A DNA stretch of 26,352 bases, taken from assembly GCF_000003605.2 (NCBI RefSeq), contig NW_003107089.1, positions 20,699-47,050 on the forward strand, in the 5' to 3' direction. This document shows, piece after piece, positions 9,896 through 20,300 of the stretch (within the stretch, counting starts at the first letter, position 1; each line of letters begins with the position of its first letter). The position numbers were made by a program, and so were the translations under genes. Origin of the DNA: Saccoglossus kowalevskii. Taxonomy: Eukaryota > Hemichordata > Enteropneusta > Harrimaniidae. The notes beneath the pieces were generated by a model, which saw nothing but the letters and a program-made list of their open reading frames with translations, made no database searches and was not told the DNA's origin.

Positions 9896-10678
9896 ATGCA
9901 ATATGGTAGCATACGTTTACATGACATCATATATGGGTAGATACTATATGCAATATGGTAGCATACGTTTACATGACATCATATATGGGTTGATACTATA
10001 TGCAATATGGTAGCATACGTTTACATGACATCATATATGGGTAGATACTATATGCAATATGGTAGCATACGTTTACATGACATCATATATGGGTAGATAC
10101 TATATGCAATATGGTAGCATACGTTTACATGACATCATATATGGGTAGATACTATATGCAATATGGTAGCATACGTTTACATGACATCATATATGGGTAG
10201 ATACTATATGCAATATGGTAGCATACGTTTACATGACATCATATATGGGTAGATACTATATGCAATATGGTAGCATACGTTTACATGACATCATATATGG
10301 GTAGATACTATATGCAATATGGTAGCATACGTTTACATGACATCATATATGGGTAGATACTATATGCAATATGGTAGCATACGTTTACATGACATCATAT
10401 ATGGGTAGATACTATATGCAATATGGTAGCATACGTTTACATGACATCATATATGGGTAGATACTATATGCAATATGGTAGCATACGTTTACATGACATC
10501 ATATATGGGTAGATACTATATGCAATATGGTAGCATACGTTTACATGACATCATATATGGGTAGATACTATATGCAATATGGTAGCATACGTTTACATGA
10601 CATCATATATGGGTAGATACTATATGCAATATGGTAGCATACGTTTACATGACATCATATATGGGTAGATACTATATG
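9896..10678 (+). repeat. 52-bp near-identical tandem array, about 15 copies
   Basis: The unit starts 'ATGCAATATGGTAGCATACG', continues 'TTTACATGACATCATATATG' and ends GGTAGATACTAT. About 15 copies are present in 783 bp, essentially identical; the only clear variant is GGGTTGATAC in place of GGGTAGATAC in copy 2. The array runs straight into the N gap, so its true length is unknown. The period is not divisible by 3, which argues against coding. Confidence 0.97.
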
Positions 10679-11140
10679 NNNNNNNNNNNNNNNNNNNNNN
10701 NNNNNNNNNNNNNNNNNNNNNNNNNNNNNNNNNNNNNNNNNNNNNNNNNNNNNNNNNNNNNNNNNNNNNNNNNNNNNNNNNNNNNNNNNNNNNNNNNNNN
10801 NNNNNNNNNNNNNNNNNNNNNNNNNNNNNNNNNNNNNNNNNNNNNNNNNNNNNNNNNNNNNNNNNNNNNNNNNNNNNNNNNNNNNNNNNNNNNNNNNNNN
10901 NNNNNNNNNNNNNNNNNNNNNNNNNNNNNNNNNNNNNNNNNNNNNNNNNNNNNNNNNNNNNNNNNNNNNNNNNNNNNNNNNNNNNNNNNNNNNNNNNNNN
11001 NNNNNNNNNNNNNNNNNNNNNNNNNNNNNNNNNNNNNNNNNNNNNNNNNNNNNNNNNNNNNNNNNNNNNNNNNNNNNNNNNNNNNNNNNNNNNNNNNNNN
11101 NNNNNNNNNNNNNNNNNNNNNNNNNNNNNNNNNNNNNNNN
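10679..11140. other. Assembly gap (462 N)
   Basis: All bases are N. The gap starts inside the 52-bp array. After it the sequence resumes with TGTGCAATATTCATG, which may be a diverged edge of the array. Confidence 1.
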
Positions 11141-11272
11141 TGTGCAATATTCATGTCTAATACTTTAGTATCTGTTTAATAAAAGTTGATGGTTTCACAT
11201 AAAGCATGTTTCATAGATTTCTTAATGCCGTGGTATGCTCCAAGTACGCATCAGTATTGAGTCAAGATGATG

Positions 11273-11278
11273 TTTATT
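11273..11278 (-). promoter_or_regulatory. Candidate poly(A) signal AATAAA for POLR2M
   Basis: AATAAA on the minus strand lies only about 10 bases after the stop. Use of this site would leave a very short 3' UTR. Other signals could be hidden in the N gap. Confidence 0.4.
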
Positions 11279-11287
11279 TTAACCATG

Positions 11288-11351
11288 TCAGTCATCTACA
11301 TCATTAGTCTCATCTTCTGACTCGCTATCATCATCCCCTACCTCACGGTAA
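11288..11351 (-). CDS. POLR2M: POLR2M homologue, terminal exon
   Basis: The acceptor is AATTTTCAG. After one base that completes Asn258 it encodes 'YREVGDDDSESEDETNDVDD' and stops TGA at 11290-11288. This acidic tail matches the human C-terminus in position and in the YREV motif. Confidence 0.9.
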
Positions 11352-14300
11352 CTGAAAATTGAAGTCAAGGTTAACAAAAGTGATTTTTATAGTTAAATTA
11401 TTTGTTCATTAGAGTAAAAATGAATTAGTGGTGAAATCTCAGGTACCCCCAAGCATAATATGTGTAGCGACATTTGCATTGCAGTAACTGACAGTAGTGG
11501 ATTTTTTTGACATATAGTGTCTGTTGACAGTACTGGAACAGATCTCAAAATTTATGAGTGATTGACTTTAAGGCTACTTTCAGAAGACTTGTTTAAATAT
11601 ATAATATGACAAAATAGCCAGATGCATTTCCAAGTCGATGATATTGGATCAAATTAAAAACAAGCAGCCTGTCGGCTGAGATAGCTCCGCTGTTAGCAAT
11701 GCACATTTCAATTAATAAAACTGAAAATATCATTAGAAAATGAACAATATGTATAGTATCAAAGCAATCAACCTTGCTGTTTTCAACAAGAAGTTGAAAA
11801 TATCACTTTTTACCAAAAATATTCACCAAAATTAGAGAATTGAAGATATAACAAAATGAACAAATCTGAGAGAGGACTACCCAAGGTACATATACACCAA
11901 GTATAAAAGTATTCAGACTTGTAGTTTTCAAAAAAGTCGAAAAAGTAAAACATTGACACGGACGTCGATGCCGACGGACAATCACTCATATGATAAGCTC
12001 CGCTCGACAAAGTCGACAGCAGAGCTAAAAAGATGAATATATTCTGCTATCAGTGCTAGATATTTTTTGGATTTGGCGTCAAAGTTTAAATCTCTTTAGG
12101 GGTTGTGGAATACTGTGGAATACTTTATTTTCGCTGAAAAGACTTTTTGGGCGTTTTGTATGGAATTTATTTTCACTGATTTTTGATGAGTTTAAAGTAT
12201 ATTCGCTGGATTTTATTTTCACGGAATCATCTCTTCAGCGAAAATAGCGAAAATAAATTCCAAGCGAAAATAAAGTATTCTACAGTAATTGAAGGCACAA
12301 GTCAGTGTTGAAGACTCTAGATGCATTATAACGAAAATAATAAATTTGATTGTATATCAGTAGAAATGTGCTAATTAGGCTATTAATATTCTCACAGTTT
12401 AACCCTAAAATCATTAGGTCTGTTGATTACTTCTGTGAACCTATGTACCTAAATTGAATTGAAAATCTGATCATACAGAGAGGATAACTACAAAGACTTG
12501 TATGCTGTACACTGTAGTCAAAATTAGCTTTCAATCAGCCATATTTCTGCACGAGTTATTATACCGGTAGTATTATTATACTCCTAGCTCCGTAATGGGG
12601 CTCAATGCTACAATAATTTGTTATTGTGTTTGACTTTTGACTTCTCCATCTGATCACAGAAAACAAAAAGCAAATTAACTGCCTAGCAAATGTATTTTAT
12701 ATTTTAAGATGCAGTAACGACCAGAAGATGCGATCAACATTAAATATCAACTGCCTTGACAATACACTCGCTGTATGATGCACTCGAATGTAAATTTCGT
12801 TATTTTGTGAATAACCTCATATTCTCATTTTATTTTATTTAGTATTGAGCCAAATTTTAGGTAATTAAATGAAAATATAGAGAATGCAAACTGTTAGCAA
12901 TTTACAGGTATTTATAAAAGGATACTTTAAATCAGTAAGAGTGTGGGTTTCCATGGTGATATTTATTCTTTGAGTAAGTCTCTCGGCTGCATGTTTGGCA
13001 AGGATTTCCTGCAAAGATAAATCGATCAGTGTCATTAAAAAAAAGAAGTGAGAGTAAATACTTGAAAAAGTAAGACCTTTTGTTTTAATTTCTACCCCAG
13101 CTTCCTCCATCTGTTTTCCTGTTTCACTACCGAAAATAAGACTCTGTAGGCCTTAAAATTGCATATCTCTACCTTTAGCCTTGTATATTCAATCATGTCA
13201 AACGCGATGTCAGTACCAAAAGTCACTTACTTAAATGAATAATTAATAAATTACATAGCAATATTTGTCAACAGTGGTATGATTCCAATGCCACAGAATC
13301 ATGTTAGTGTTTGCTGTTTTTGTATGCCCAAGACTTACCGCATGCTTTCATTTCAGGTGTAAAGTTGTATTGTCTTTATATTTCAATGGAACACATAGAC
13401 GTATACCGGTACATAATGCAGTGGTTACAGTATTCGAAAAATAACAGGGACGCAGATATATACCTTTTATACACCCAAAATACTGCAACACAGCACTAAA
13501 CATAGAATCTGACATGGATAATTCAAGATTGCTGAACTTTTGAATTTGGTTTGCGGCCAAAATTAAACAAAAACAGGAGTGTTACATCACGATCAGTTTT
13601 CAGGGATCTGTTAAAAAACTGGTATGCATTTACAGACAAGCTAGTGAATACAAGAAGTTCAGAAAATCAAATTATTCAAGACACTTTGTGATAATAATCT
13701 GCAATTATGTTACCGTTATATTTTCTCGTCGGTGTGCGCATCACCGAAACTTTGTTTTCATTTACCCTGGTATACTACACAGCACCCTCTGTTGTTTTAG
13801 AATTGAAAACTGAATGGTATGTGCGCCTCACATTCCCAATTTTGAAAGACAGGGGTCTTTTATCAGAGGTTTTCATCACTTGCATTTGAATGAACTGAAT
13901 ATAATGTTCCTGCATGAGATGCGTGTCAAGAGCAATCAGAAAAAAGAAGAACAATAATAGTTTCTTTAATCAACAGTAATCTCACCTCGTATATTTTCTG
14001 TTGTTTTTGTTCCAATGCAACAGATTCTTTAAGATCTAATATCTTGGCTCCACCAGAGTGTTCAATTTTGGGTGGTTTCACCACTGATATCTCCTCCACT
14101 GCACACCTCTCTCTGATTTTATCTGGGGGAGGGGCTGGCCTCAAAAAACTGTCTGGGATTTTGTCTGATTTTAAAGTCCTGTATGGTTTGAATGTTTGTT
14201 TTTTGGGTTCAGCTTTTCCCATTGTCAGGAAAACATTGTCTGTTGCAAATTTCTTGTCAGATGATGTTCTCTTGAATCTAGATTCCTTTTGGTTTGGTTT

Positions 14301-16191
14301 CACTCCATTGCTAGGTTTAACCTCCATATCCATTCCTACTCTTTCTTTCACTTCACCTACTAGCATTGTCTCCTGTGTATCAATGTCATCATCATCATCG
14401 CTGTCTAACTCTCCACTCTGCATTGTAGTTTGTTTTATTTCTGGTTCAATTCTCATTTTTTCCAAAAGTTTCACAGTGTCCTCTACTTTGTCTCTATCTT
14501 CAATAAGCTTCTGCAATTTCTTGGCAAACTGTTTTATCTTAGCCCCTTTATCAGGTAATCTATGCAAGAATTTTCTAAAAAAAAATGTCATATTAGCAGT
14601 ATAATATACAGAATCAAATTTGTTTCATAACTTTACCAAATAGTATGAGAATATTTAATGACACAAAATGCTCTCCATCACTGCTGCGAGTTTTGGCTCT
14701 CCTTTTTTCATACTCATTCGCTCCTTGTGATCTGTTTCATGTTTTTCTTGCTGGAGCTGTTGCACATTAATAATGAGGTCGTTTTCATGAATAGCAGTAT
14801 TTTGGAGAAGCAGTGCTGATATTTGTACATGTACTTGTACAACATGCTTCTCAAAATACCACATGTTATCTTTGGTATTTCCCATTAATAACTTCTAATT
14901 ATTATTTGAATGAAAAGTCAAAAAAATTGGATGGAAAGTCTAGAAGTTAGGGTGAAAGTCAAAGTTGGTTCGAAAGTAAAAAAAGTTTTTAAGTACAGAA
15001 AAACAAGTGTGAAGCACTTAATTCTGCACTATTTGGTATTTCCTGCACAGTTGCTTTTTTGTTAGATTTGTGAATTTAATGGATGCTGGATCTATAAAGG
15101 TTAAAATGATAGGCAGGCATTTGATAGTGGATGGAAGACCCACTACTGAATCAACAGATTTTAATCACATTGTAATGGATGCAATGGCTTGAAAATCTGA
15201 TGCAGTATTGGTTAGCAAAAGATTGTGTCACTGTATAGCTCATAAATTTAAACTGGCCATTGATGTATCAATTTTGTAATGGATGGACCACTACAGTAAT
15301 GTTCTGTTCCGAAAAGATAAATATGGTGGACCTTGAATGCATGTCATTTGTAATTACTGCAGACTTTTTGGGGTGGAAAATTGACATGTGTTTGTCCATA
15401 ATAGCGCCAGCATCATTGATTTAACAGGAGTTAGGGGTTATTAAGTACCATCAGAGGTACACTACTTGGGGTTTGCAACGCGCATAGTACTGTATGGTGA
15501 CATCATGTCAAGATCCCATTCAAGTCTCATCTCGTAGATAGCGAAACTGATGCTACGACCTTCTGACATGGCAAAGGCGGTTTGTAATAAAACAATAAAA
15601 CATGTATTACCACATTCATAGTGAAAAAATGTAATACATCAAAAATGTACAAAAAATACTGTTATCGTAATCCGTCATCCGTGAGCAGCTATTTTGATCA
15701 ACCTGGACATCTCAGTATCCTAGTTACCTCGGCATGCGCATTCGCATTTTTCTGAGTTGGAACGCTTATGCGAGAGCGAGATTGAAACGGAATATTGGTT
15801 TCATGTCACCGTAGTTACAAACCCCAAGTAATATACCTCTGGTACCATTAAAAACTCAGGGGTAGATTTTTTTCAAAAAATTAAAAAAAATCTACGAGGA
15901 ATTAAATTACAGAAAACAAATATTTAAAAAAAAAAACATATTTCATACATGAAGCAATCAATTTGTTTTACAGCAAAATCACTGTAAAATAAAATAAAAT
16001 TTGCACCACACATGTTGTTGTACACCATCGCCACCCCCATTTTTTTAATGGCCAACCCCTTAGAAACTCGAATCACCGTGGTTGACTTACGGGTTAGCTA
16101 GTAGCTTCTCTTGTCTAGTCAACAAATCTACTAGTTCGTTTTGCGTTTTCTTGTCAAGATTGCCGAGATCACCCTGGCTATCCAATGACAT
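11288..16191 (-). CDS. POLR2M: RNA polymerase II regulator Gdown1 (POLR2M) homologue, complete
   Basis: Four exons read on the minus strand: 16191-16091, 14574-13986, 13008-12926 and 11351-11288. They give 278 residues. In mammals this protein binds RNA polymerase II, blocks general initiation and elongation factors, and makes the enzyme Mediator-dependent. Seen here: an N-terminal helix ('ELVDLLTRQEKLLANPKFLH') leading into the family hallmark 'LPDKG' (residues 40-44), an acidic run (DSDDDDDID, about 91-99), a basic linker, then 'ESVALEQKQQKIYE' joined to 'EILAKHAAERLTQRINI' and an acidic tail 'YREVGDDDSESEDETNDVDD'. Human POLR2M has matching 'LPDKGKK', 'ESLALQKQQKQNYE', 'KLAERLNIKM' and 'YREVRDEDDD' segments in the same order but is about 368 residues, so the middle linker is shorter here. 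All junctions keep phase. It is head to head with the SWEET gene. Confidence 0.93.
11659..12031 (-). mobile_element. Helentron-like non-autonomous element, short copy A
   Basis: Read on the minus strand, it starts TTTAGCTCTGCTGTCGAC near 12030, followed by the inverted motif GAGCGGAGCTTATCATATG. It ends AACAGCGGAGCTATCTCAGC then CGACAGGCTGCTTGTT near 11659. It has about two internal ~155-bp units against about four in copies B and C, hence its 373-bp length. Confidence 0.85.
12111..12287. mobile_element. Mariner-type MITE, 173 bp plus TA duplications
   Basis: The element is 12113-12285, flanked by TA at 12111-12112 and 12286-12287. The left end CTGTGGAATACTTTATTTTC is matched by the inverted right end with one G/A difference over about 22 bp. 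The interior is AT-rich and repeats fragments of the GCGAAAATA motif, with no coding capacity. Confidence 0.88.
12926..13008 (-). CDS. POLR2M: POLR2M homologue, exon 3
   Basis: The acceptor is TTTGCAG at 13009. The exon encodes 'EILAKHAAERLTQRINITME' and then THTLTDL. I chose the donor AA|GTATCC because it alone leaves the two bases needed to enter exon 4 in frame. The alternative GT about 25 bases further on would bring the tail out of frame. Confidence 0.82.
13009..13985. other. POLR2M intron, no further feature
   Basis: This is a 977-bp GT-AG intron. Short open frames on both strands (13311-13560, 13707-13889) show no motif or splice context. I see no mobile element with definable ends. 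Confidence 0.5.
13926..13985 (-). other. Intron read-through tail of the POLR2M exon 2 frame
   Basis: The open frame of exon 2 continues past its donor to a stop at 13926-13928, adding about 19 hydrophobic residues. The GAG|GTGAGA donor and the perfect homology of exon 3 show that this tail is normally intronic. An intron-retention product would lack the C-terminal pol II-binding segment. Confidence 0.6.
13986..14574 (-). CDS. POLR2M: POLR2M homologue, exon 2 (main exon)
   Basis: The acceptor is a T-run followed by AG, and the exon starts at 14574 with the base completing Pro34. It carries the LPDKG motif, the acidic run and the 'FKPYRTLKSDKIPDSFLRPA' linker, and ends 'QKIYE' at a GAG|GTGAGA donor in phase 0. 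The 589-nt exon is fully open. Confidence 0.94.
14655..14885 (-). other. Orphan open frame inside POLR2M intron 1
   Basis: This is a 76-residue frame on the same strand as POLR2M. Its end is strongly coiled-coil-like ('INVQQLQQEKHETDHKERMS', 'GEPKLAAVMESI'). A TAG just upstream could be a splice acceptor (pyrimidine tract then AATTAG). It ends in TAA with no good donor. It could be an alternative terminal exon, an exon relic or chance. In vertebrates POLR2M shares a locus with the coiled-coil gene MYZAP, but I cannot show that this frame is MYZAP. Confidence 0.3.
15445..15848. mobile_element. hAT-type non-autonomous element with 7-bp flanking repeat
   Basis: The element is 15452-15841 (390 bp). 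It starts CAGAGGTACACTACTTGGGG and ends with the inverted form ACCTCTG. The imperfect TIRs extend about 90 bp and include a shared TGACAT segment. GTACCAT is present directly on both sides (15445-15451 and 15842-15848). CAGAGG-type ends are typical of hAT elements, whose duplications are normally 8 bp, so either one base has been lost or the family differs. Confidence 0.82.
16091..16191 (-). CDS. POLR2M: POLR2M homologue, exon 1
   Basis: The start ATG is at 16191-16189, the only ATG in phase with the downstream exons in this exon. It encodes 'MSLDSQGDLGNLDKKTQNEL' and then VDLLTRQEKLLAN. The exon ends CC|GTAAGT, and its two spare bases join A of the next exon to give Pro34. Confidence 0.9.
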
Positions 16192-16440
16192 GATCGCAGT
16201 TTGAATGAACACCTCGTTGAATAACGCAAATCAGAAAATGTCTGCCATTTTGTTTACATTGCGCATGCGCGGACCAGACGGAAAAAGTTTCAGATTTGCA
16301 TGTTTGTCAGGTGACTTGCATTGTAAACATGGTGTTGGGCTGCTTTAGTATGGTATACTCGTAGTTTCTGTGCGTTGGTTTCGAAACTTTGAATATCATT
16401 GCTAATACTGTGACCGATACTAGTGCGTGTATGGGACAGA
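16192..16440. promoter_or_regulatory. Shared head-to-head promoter of POLR2M and the SWEET gene
   Basis: Only 249 bp separate the two start codons, which point away from each other. The interval is GC-richer than its surroundings. It contains the palindromic NRF-1-type site at 16260-16271 and a GCCATTTT, YY1-like core at 16244-16251. Both 5' UTRs must lie here unless there are upstream non-coding exons. Such compact divergent arrangement with an NRF-1 motif is common for housekeeping gene pairs in animals; joint control here is an inference. Confidence 0.75.
16260..16271. promoter_or_regulatory. NRF-1-type site TGCGCATGCGCG
   Basis: It fits the NRF-1 consensus YGCGCAYGCGCR, with a perfect GCGCATGCGC palindrome. 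It stands 68 bp upstream of the POLR2M start codon and about 170 bp upstream of the SWEET start codon. Confidence 0.75.
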
Positions 16441-16508
16441 ATGGAGCTCATATTTGCTGTTTCAATTGCATGTACAGTGGTTAGTGTTATTTGTTATGGA
16501 GCTCAAAT
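16441..16508 (+). CDS. SLC50A1: SWEET gene, exon 1 (helix 1)
   Basis: It encodes 'MELIFAVSIACTVVSVICYG' plus AQ, almost all of helix 1. The ATG gives the length expected for the family. The donor is CAAAT|GTAAGT, leaving two bases. Confidence 0.87.
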
Positions 16509-17309
16509 GTAAGTACAAAACACCGACCGGGCGGGACCGTCTCATCGCTGCCGACAAGTAGGACGATGTAGGAATCTGTCAATATTAGGGCTCGGTCATT
16601 TCATACCAAGTGGTGGTCCCCTTTTTACTATTTTGTTCTCTATGATGAATTACCCGATTAAATTTTAATAATGTCTTATTTTATATACATTTCTTTATTT
16701 TTTCTACCTCCATGGTTATACAGACTTCAATTACTTACTAAATGCAGGGAGCTGTAATGAGCTCATTACAGCTCCCTGCTAAATGTCTGTCCACAGTCCC
16801 TCTATGCACGGTTACCGTGCTCTATGTGACTGTGGTCTGCCATTCTGCTTCCTGTGAAGATATAACAATCGTATACTATAGACAAAATTGAAATTAAACA
16901 ATGATAATAGAGTGGAAAGATAAATAAAAACCTTATTACAACCATATACAAAAAATGTACATTTCTAATCACTTTCACGTGTAATAGCATATTTTATTTA
17001 TTCATAGAACTCTTTTCTAAGGTTCATTAGTAGTATTTGTGACATACAATTTTTGGTTTATGAGCATTTTGGAGATTTGTTTCTAAAACTGCAAATATGG
17101 TAAAGTTAATAATAAATCTAGCTAAGTAAATAATTTGATAAAACTAAAATATAAATAATTTTAATAATAATATGTTACCGTATTTGCTCTTTTGGTAGTA
17201 CATGCAATATTGTAATTACAGAGGTTTGTATGTGGTTAAAATAAATAATATTTTAATGATTCAGAAAATAACAAATTTGAATTTAGGTTTATGTGCGTTA
17301 TTTATTTTT

Positions 17310-17368
<59 letters not shown>

Positions 17369-20300
17369 TTCTGCTGTGTCACTTTTGCTAATTATTAAAT
17401 TTTAAAAGTTAGAAGCTGTAATTACATAGAGTATCCCAATGTCTAGATTCAACTTCAACAATTGAAAAACTGCTTAATATAATAATCTACTACTCAATCA
17501 CAAATTTGTAGTTTCAATGGAGAGCAGTGTGACTATAGATTATGTAAAACAATATTTGTATTAATTGGGTTCACCTAAAATTCATTTAAATTATCAGTAT
17601 TTATATTTAATGTAACCCGCATGTGACAAATTTATTTTTTATACAAACATATATCTTTTTTAGCTCTGCTGTCGACTTAGTCGAGCGGAGCTTATCATAT
17701 GAATGATTGTTCGTCGTCGTTGTCCATGTCAATGTTTTACTTTTTTAACTTCTTCTTGAAAACTACAAACCTGAATGCTTTGATACTTGATGTATATGTA
17801 CCTTGGGTAAGCCTTTCTTAGATTAGTCCAATTGCTTTGATGTTACATATATAGGTACTCCATGTAGAACTCTCTCAGATTTGTTCATTTTGTGATGATA
17901 TCTTTAATTCTCTAATTCTGGTGAATATTTTGTCATTTTTGGTAAAAAGTGATATTTTCGACTTCTTGTTAAAAACCGCAAATCAGATTGCTTTGTAGTT
18001 ACATATATACCGGTAGGTACTACATGTGGAACTCTCTCAGATTTGTTCATTTCGTGATGATATCTTCAATTATCTAATTTTAATGAATTCTTTTTGTCAT
18101 TTTTGGTGAAATGTGATATTTTCGAATTCTTGCTGAAAACAGCACGTCCCATTGTATTGATACTATGCATATTGTTCATTTTCTAATAATATCTTCAATT
18201 ATCTAATTTTGATGATTATTTTTGTCATTTTTGGTGAAATTCTTGTTGAAAACAGCAGATCCTATTGTTTTGATACTATACATATTGTTCATTTTCTAAT
18301 GATATCTTCTGTTCTTTAATTGAGCAGAGCTATCTTAGTCGACAGGCTGCTTGTTATTATATCTTTGTTATTTATTCCAGTCCAGATTGTTATCAGATTT
18401 ATAAAAAGAAGAACACACACAATATACCATTTTTACCTTTTATAATAGGACTTGTTAAGTAAGTATGATATAAAACAATCTTTATTTTTATTATATAATT
18501 TGTTGACAAGAATTTTAATGATCATATTTCATGAAAATTTATGTGTGCATACTTTGTAGTTTAATTTATTACAGCACACAAATGCCTTTGTTTTCAGGTA
18601 TTAGTATTACTGAATCTGCAAGTATGCAAATTAAATCCAACCTCAAAATAATGCTCATATTGTGGGGTTATATTTAAATTTTATTCACAATAGCAGGGTT
18701 GCAATCCTCAGAAAAATAGCATCAATTCTAGTTATAAATAACAATAAAAAAACATGAATTTTTATTTGGTTCATTTCATTCTCTGTTTTTTTGTCTTACC
18801 CGTAGTGTAGTGTAAACGAAGGGGAAGGTATAGTGAGGGGAAGTTTTTGACGTTGTTGTTGCTGGCAAGACTTGTAGGTGTGATAACTCAATGACAAGTA
18901 ATTTTTACACGATCGATTTCAAATTTATATATGTTATAAACAAACATGCAAACGTGGCCGAGTTCGATGTTGTTGCATTTTGCTTGCATAATTAATGAGA
19001 GATGGCTACTGATTGGTTTTCGCTTGTGGGAGCGATAAATCAAGTAATTTTTACACAATTGGTTACAAATTTATATATGGTATAAACAAACATGCAACAA
19101 TAGGCAAGCTCGATGTTGGTGCATATTGCTTGCATGATTAATGAGAGATGGCTACTGATTGGTTTTCGCTTGTGGGTGCGATAATTCAAGTAATTTTTAC
19201 ATGATCGGTTAAAAATTTATATATGGTATAAACAAATATGCAACGATGGCCAAGTTTGATGTTGGTGCACTTTACATGCATAATTAATGAGATATGTAGT
19301 AATTATTTTTTCAGTTAAAACATAATTGTTGTGAAAGCTTTTTTTTTTGTTAAAGAAAAGTAATTTTAATGATTTGAAATTCAATCCTCCTAATCTGTAT
19401 CAGGATTTAACTAGAATACCCCTCTTTTGAGTTTGGATCTAGTGGGGTTATAACAATATACCATAAAGACATCTATTTTTTCAAACAGCATTTTTAGTCA
19501 CTGTTTAGTTTGGAATCCAGCCATTCAGAGTGTCCTTCTGCCTTCACTCAAGAATGACCAAGAATTATTTTTTATTTCATCATTTTCAGCTAACTATGTT
19601 ACTGTCATTTAAAATCATGATGAATGTACTTATTTAGTTGGTGATATAAAAATTTATTGATTTGTTTGTTCATTTATTATTTGTATTTTTTGTTCCATTT
19701 GATTCATTTTCAGTACCTTTGCTATCTTCTACTATGGTTTCATGCGGCAAGACATGACCACTCTGGTTGTTAACACAATTGGGTCTATTTTTCAGACTTC
19801 TTATGTTATTATTTATATACTATTTACTGAACGTAAGGTAAATATGTGTTGCTGGATAATTATACTAAGTTATTTATACACTGTATGATGTTCAAAAACA
19901 CACAATAGAAGTCCTTGTGCTATATCTGTGTGTGTGTGTGGGTGTGTGTGTGTGTGTGTGTGTGTGTATCTGTTCCACTGATATCTCAAGAACCAATTAT
20001 CAGATTTTAATGAAATTTGGTACATAGATTCTATGGGATAATGCATAGACCTGGTTTAATTGAAATTTGCACCTAATTTGTCTATTGATCAGGCAATTTT
20101 AAGCATTTTCACTTGTTTCTTATGTATTATTAAACAGATTTCAAAGATACTTGGTAGGAAGAATACACAGTGCTGAGTAATTTTGGTTGAAATGCTGTGT
20201 ATACCAATTACTTAATTAGCATATTAATTAGGCAATTTTAAGCATTTTCACGTTTTCTCATATACCACTAAACAGATTTTGATGTAACATGATACATAGA

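Larger units (their letters stand above)
11352..12925. other. POLR2M intron with two transposon insertions
   Basis: This 1,574-bp intron holds the short helentron-like copy at 11659-12031 and the mariner-type MITE at 12111-12287. The rest (12288-12925) has no assigned feature. Confidence 0.6.
14575..16090. other. First POLR2M intron with orphan frame and a hAT-type element
   Basis: This 1,516-bp intron contains the unexplained minus-strand frame at 14655-14885 and the hAT-type element at 15445-15848. The stretch 15060-15440 could not be assigned. Confidence 0.55.
16509..18380. other. SWEET intron 1
   Basis: This is a 1,872-bp GT-AG intron. It carries the two palindrome blocks, the TTTA microsatellite and helentron-like copy B, each listed separately. 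The AT-rich remainder (16827-17298, 17371-17660) shows nothing assignable. Confidence 0.6.

Noticed and set aside
10620-11179. Long open frames across the gap
   Set aside because: They consist almost entirely of N and reflect unknown sequence, not coding.
13311-13560. Open frames on both strands in POLR2M intron 2
   Set aside because: They oppose each other over the same stretch, with no homology; POLR2M phase is complete without them.
14044-14604. 186-residue plus-strand frame
   Set aside because: It is antisense to POLR2M exon 2, which has clear homology and splice sites on the minus strand.
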